Shown piece by piece: positions 40,822 to 41,508 of a stretch of 41,508 nucleotides of DNA. Source of the DNA: Winogradskyella sediminis (lineage in GTDB: Bacteria > Bacteroidota > Bacteroidia > Flavobacteriales > Flavobacteriaceae); NCBI RefSeq assembly GCF_003387355.1, contig NZ_QUNH01000002.1:1-41508 (forward strand), in the 5' to 3' direction. Under the pieces are notes generated by a model. It was not told the DNA's origin. It ran no database searches and worked only from the letters and a program-made list of their open reading frames with translations. Position 1 is the stretch's first letter. The number at the start of each line of letters is the position of its first letter. The position numbers and the translations under genes were made by a program.

Positions 40822-41508
40822 TTAGTGCTTTAAAGCAAAATGACCTCTAAGTTCCTCACCATTTACTAATGTAATAAGATACCAGAAATCATTCGACTCA
40901 AGCATTTTTCCGTTGTAATAGCCATCCCAAGAGTAATTTGAAGGGATTAATTGTTTAATCAACTTTCCGTATCTATTAAAAATTAGGATTTCTTTTACAA
41001 TGTGGTTGCGGTCAATTACGGTCCAATAATCATTATAAGTATCATTATTAGGTGTAAAAAACACTGGAATGAAAAGGTCAAATTCAATTTCGAAAGTGAG
41101 CGACTTAATAACACAATTATTGGCATCACTAACATATAAGGTGTGAATGCCCTCAGAAAGATTAGTAAAAATGTTAGAGCTCTGCACACTTGAAAAGTCA
41201 ACAGCATAAACATAATCTATGCTTAGATCTGACATTGTTACAGTAACAGTATTGTTCGTGATAGAAATATTTGAAGCGTCTAAAGTAAAATCAAAAGCAT
41301 CGTTAACATTAACTTCAAAACTACTTTCGTTAGTACATGTATTAGGCGCTGTTCCAGTTTCATTATAAATATAAATGGTTTGTGTAGTTGTAATTACATC
41401 ACCAACACTCAACGGACTACCAGTGCCATTAGGTCCTGTAAAATAATTGCCATCGGTTAGTGTCGGTAAAGTATATTCTGAACAAACGGTTTGATTGGCT
41501 AAAGTATC
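40822..41508 (-). CDS. C-terminal part of a T9SS type B-sorted surface protein (partial)
   Basis: The frame is open to the window edge, so at least 228 residues of a larger protein are here and its N-terminus is outside. The last ~85 residues are the type B (gliding-motility, CHU_C-like) sorting domain: FFTPNNDTYNDYWTV, IFNRYGKLIKQL, SWDGYYNGKMLESNDFWYLI and a short basic end. They direct export by the type IX secretion system. Upstream are Thr/Asn-rich beta-sandwich repeats with Cys (TVCSEYTLPTL, NTCTNESSFEV) as in PKD- or SprB-like adhesins. The protein is expected at the cell surface. Confidence 0.92.
   Translation of the reverse strand, partial: DTLANQTVCSEYTLPTLTDGNYFTGPNGTGSPLSVGDVITTTQTIYIYNETGTAPNTCTNESSFEVNVNDAFDFTLDASNISITNNTVTVTMSDLSIDYVYAVDFSSVQSSNIFTNLSEGIHTLYVSDANNCVIKSLTFEIEFDLFIPVFFTPNNDTYNDYWTVIDRNHIVKEILIFNRYGKLIKQLIPSNYSWDGYYNGKMLESNDFWYLITLVNGEELRGHFALKH

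Overview
The window looks like chromosome from a marine-type member of the Flavobacteriaceae (Bacteroidetes). The DNA is AT-rich and there are no Shine-Dalgarno-led starts. At least eleven sites match the Bacteroidetes -7 promoter box TAnnTTTG. Typical flavobacterial families are present: a T9SS type B C-terminus at the right edge, DUF5723, DUF4920, a DnaJ with a reduced zinc finger, a GldB-era style set of lipoproteins and a relic of the common flavobacterial 'CAGTCGAAA' repeat. There are no rRNA or tRNA genes, CRISPR arrays, insertion sequences or phage genes.

Left part (1-11.5 kb) is an accessory, regulator-rich region. It holds an ArsR-type repressor with two matching operators, a small membrane protein and an atypical SDR; a DUF983/AraC divergent pair; a TetR repressor with its palindromic operators and a target SDR; a tight four-gene run SDR - NAPE-PLD-like metallo-hydrolase - AraC regulator - membrane protein, closed by a strong terminator; and a broken HxlR regulator facing a nitroreductase - SDR - 2OG/Fe(II) oxygenase run through two interleaved, face-to-face promoters. 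Five SDR proteins lie in this stretch and just beyond it. The theme is regulated small-molecule redox chemistry or detoxification, but no substrate can be read from sequence.

Middle-left (11.8-17.3 kb): two adjacent paralogous GT4-like glycosyltransferases. The second is a 1397-residue fusion that continues through an unrecognised ~400-residue region into a phosphodiester glycosidase (NAGPA/DUF2233) domain. This is the most unusual locus in the window and the best candidate for an undescribed system.

Middle (17.6-26.5 kb) is mostly core: TIGR01777 epimerase, MnmD tRNA methyltransferase (TTG start), c-type cytochrome lipoprotein, DUF4920 lipoprotein, IlvE, MazG-like pyrophosphatase, DUF5723 outer-membrane protein, YceI lipoprotein, GrpE and DnaJ. 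A possible short terminator-ended RNA follows dnaJ.

Right (26.8-41.5 kb): a NatAB-like ABC exporter with an MscS channel, a sigma-54 activator lacking its DNA-binding domain, a PPK2 polyphosphate kinase and an AI-2E family transporter (an ion/osmotic-stress flavour, inferred); LysA divergent from an ACT-like protein; SucC; DUF1456; an esterase; a TerB-like protein; UvrB; and the C-terminal part of a T9SS-secreted adhesin-type protein running off the window. Strong hairpin terminators separate most convergent gene pairs.
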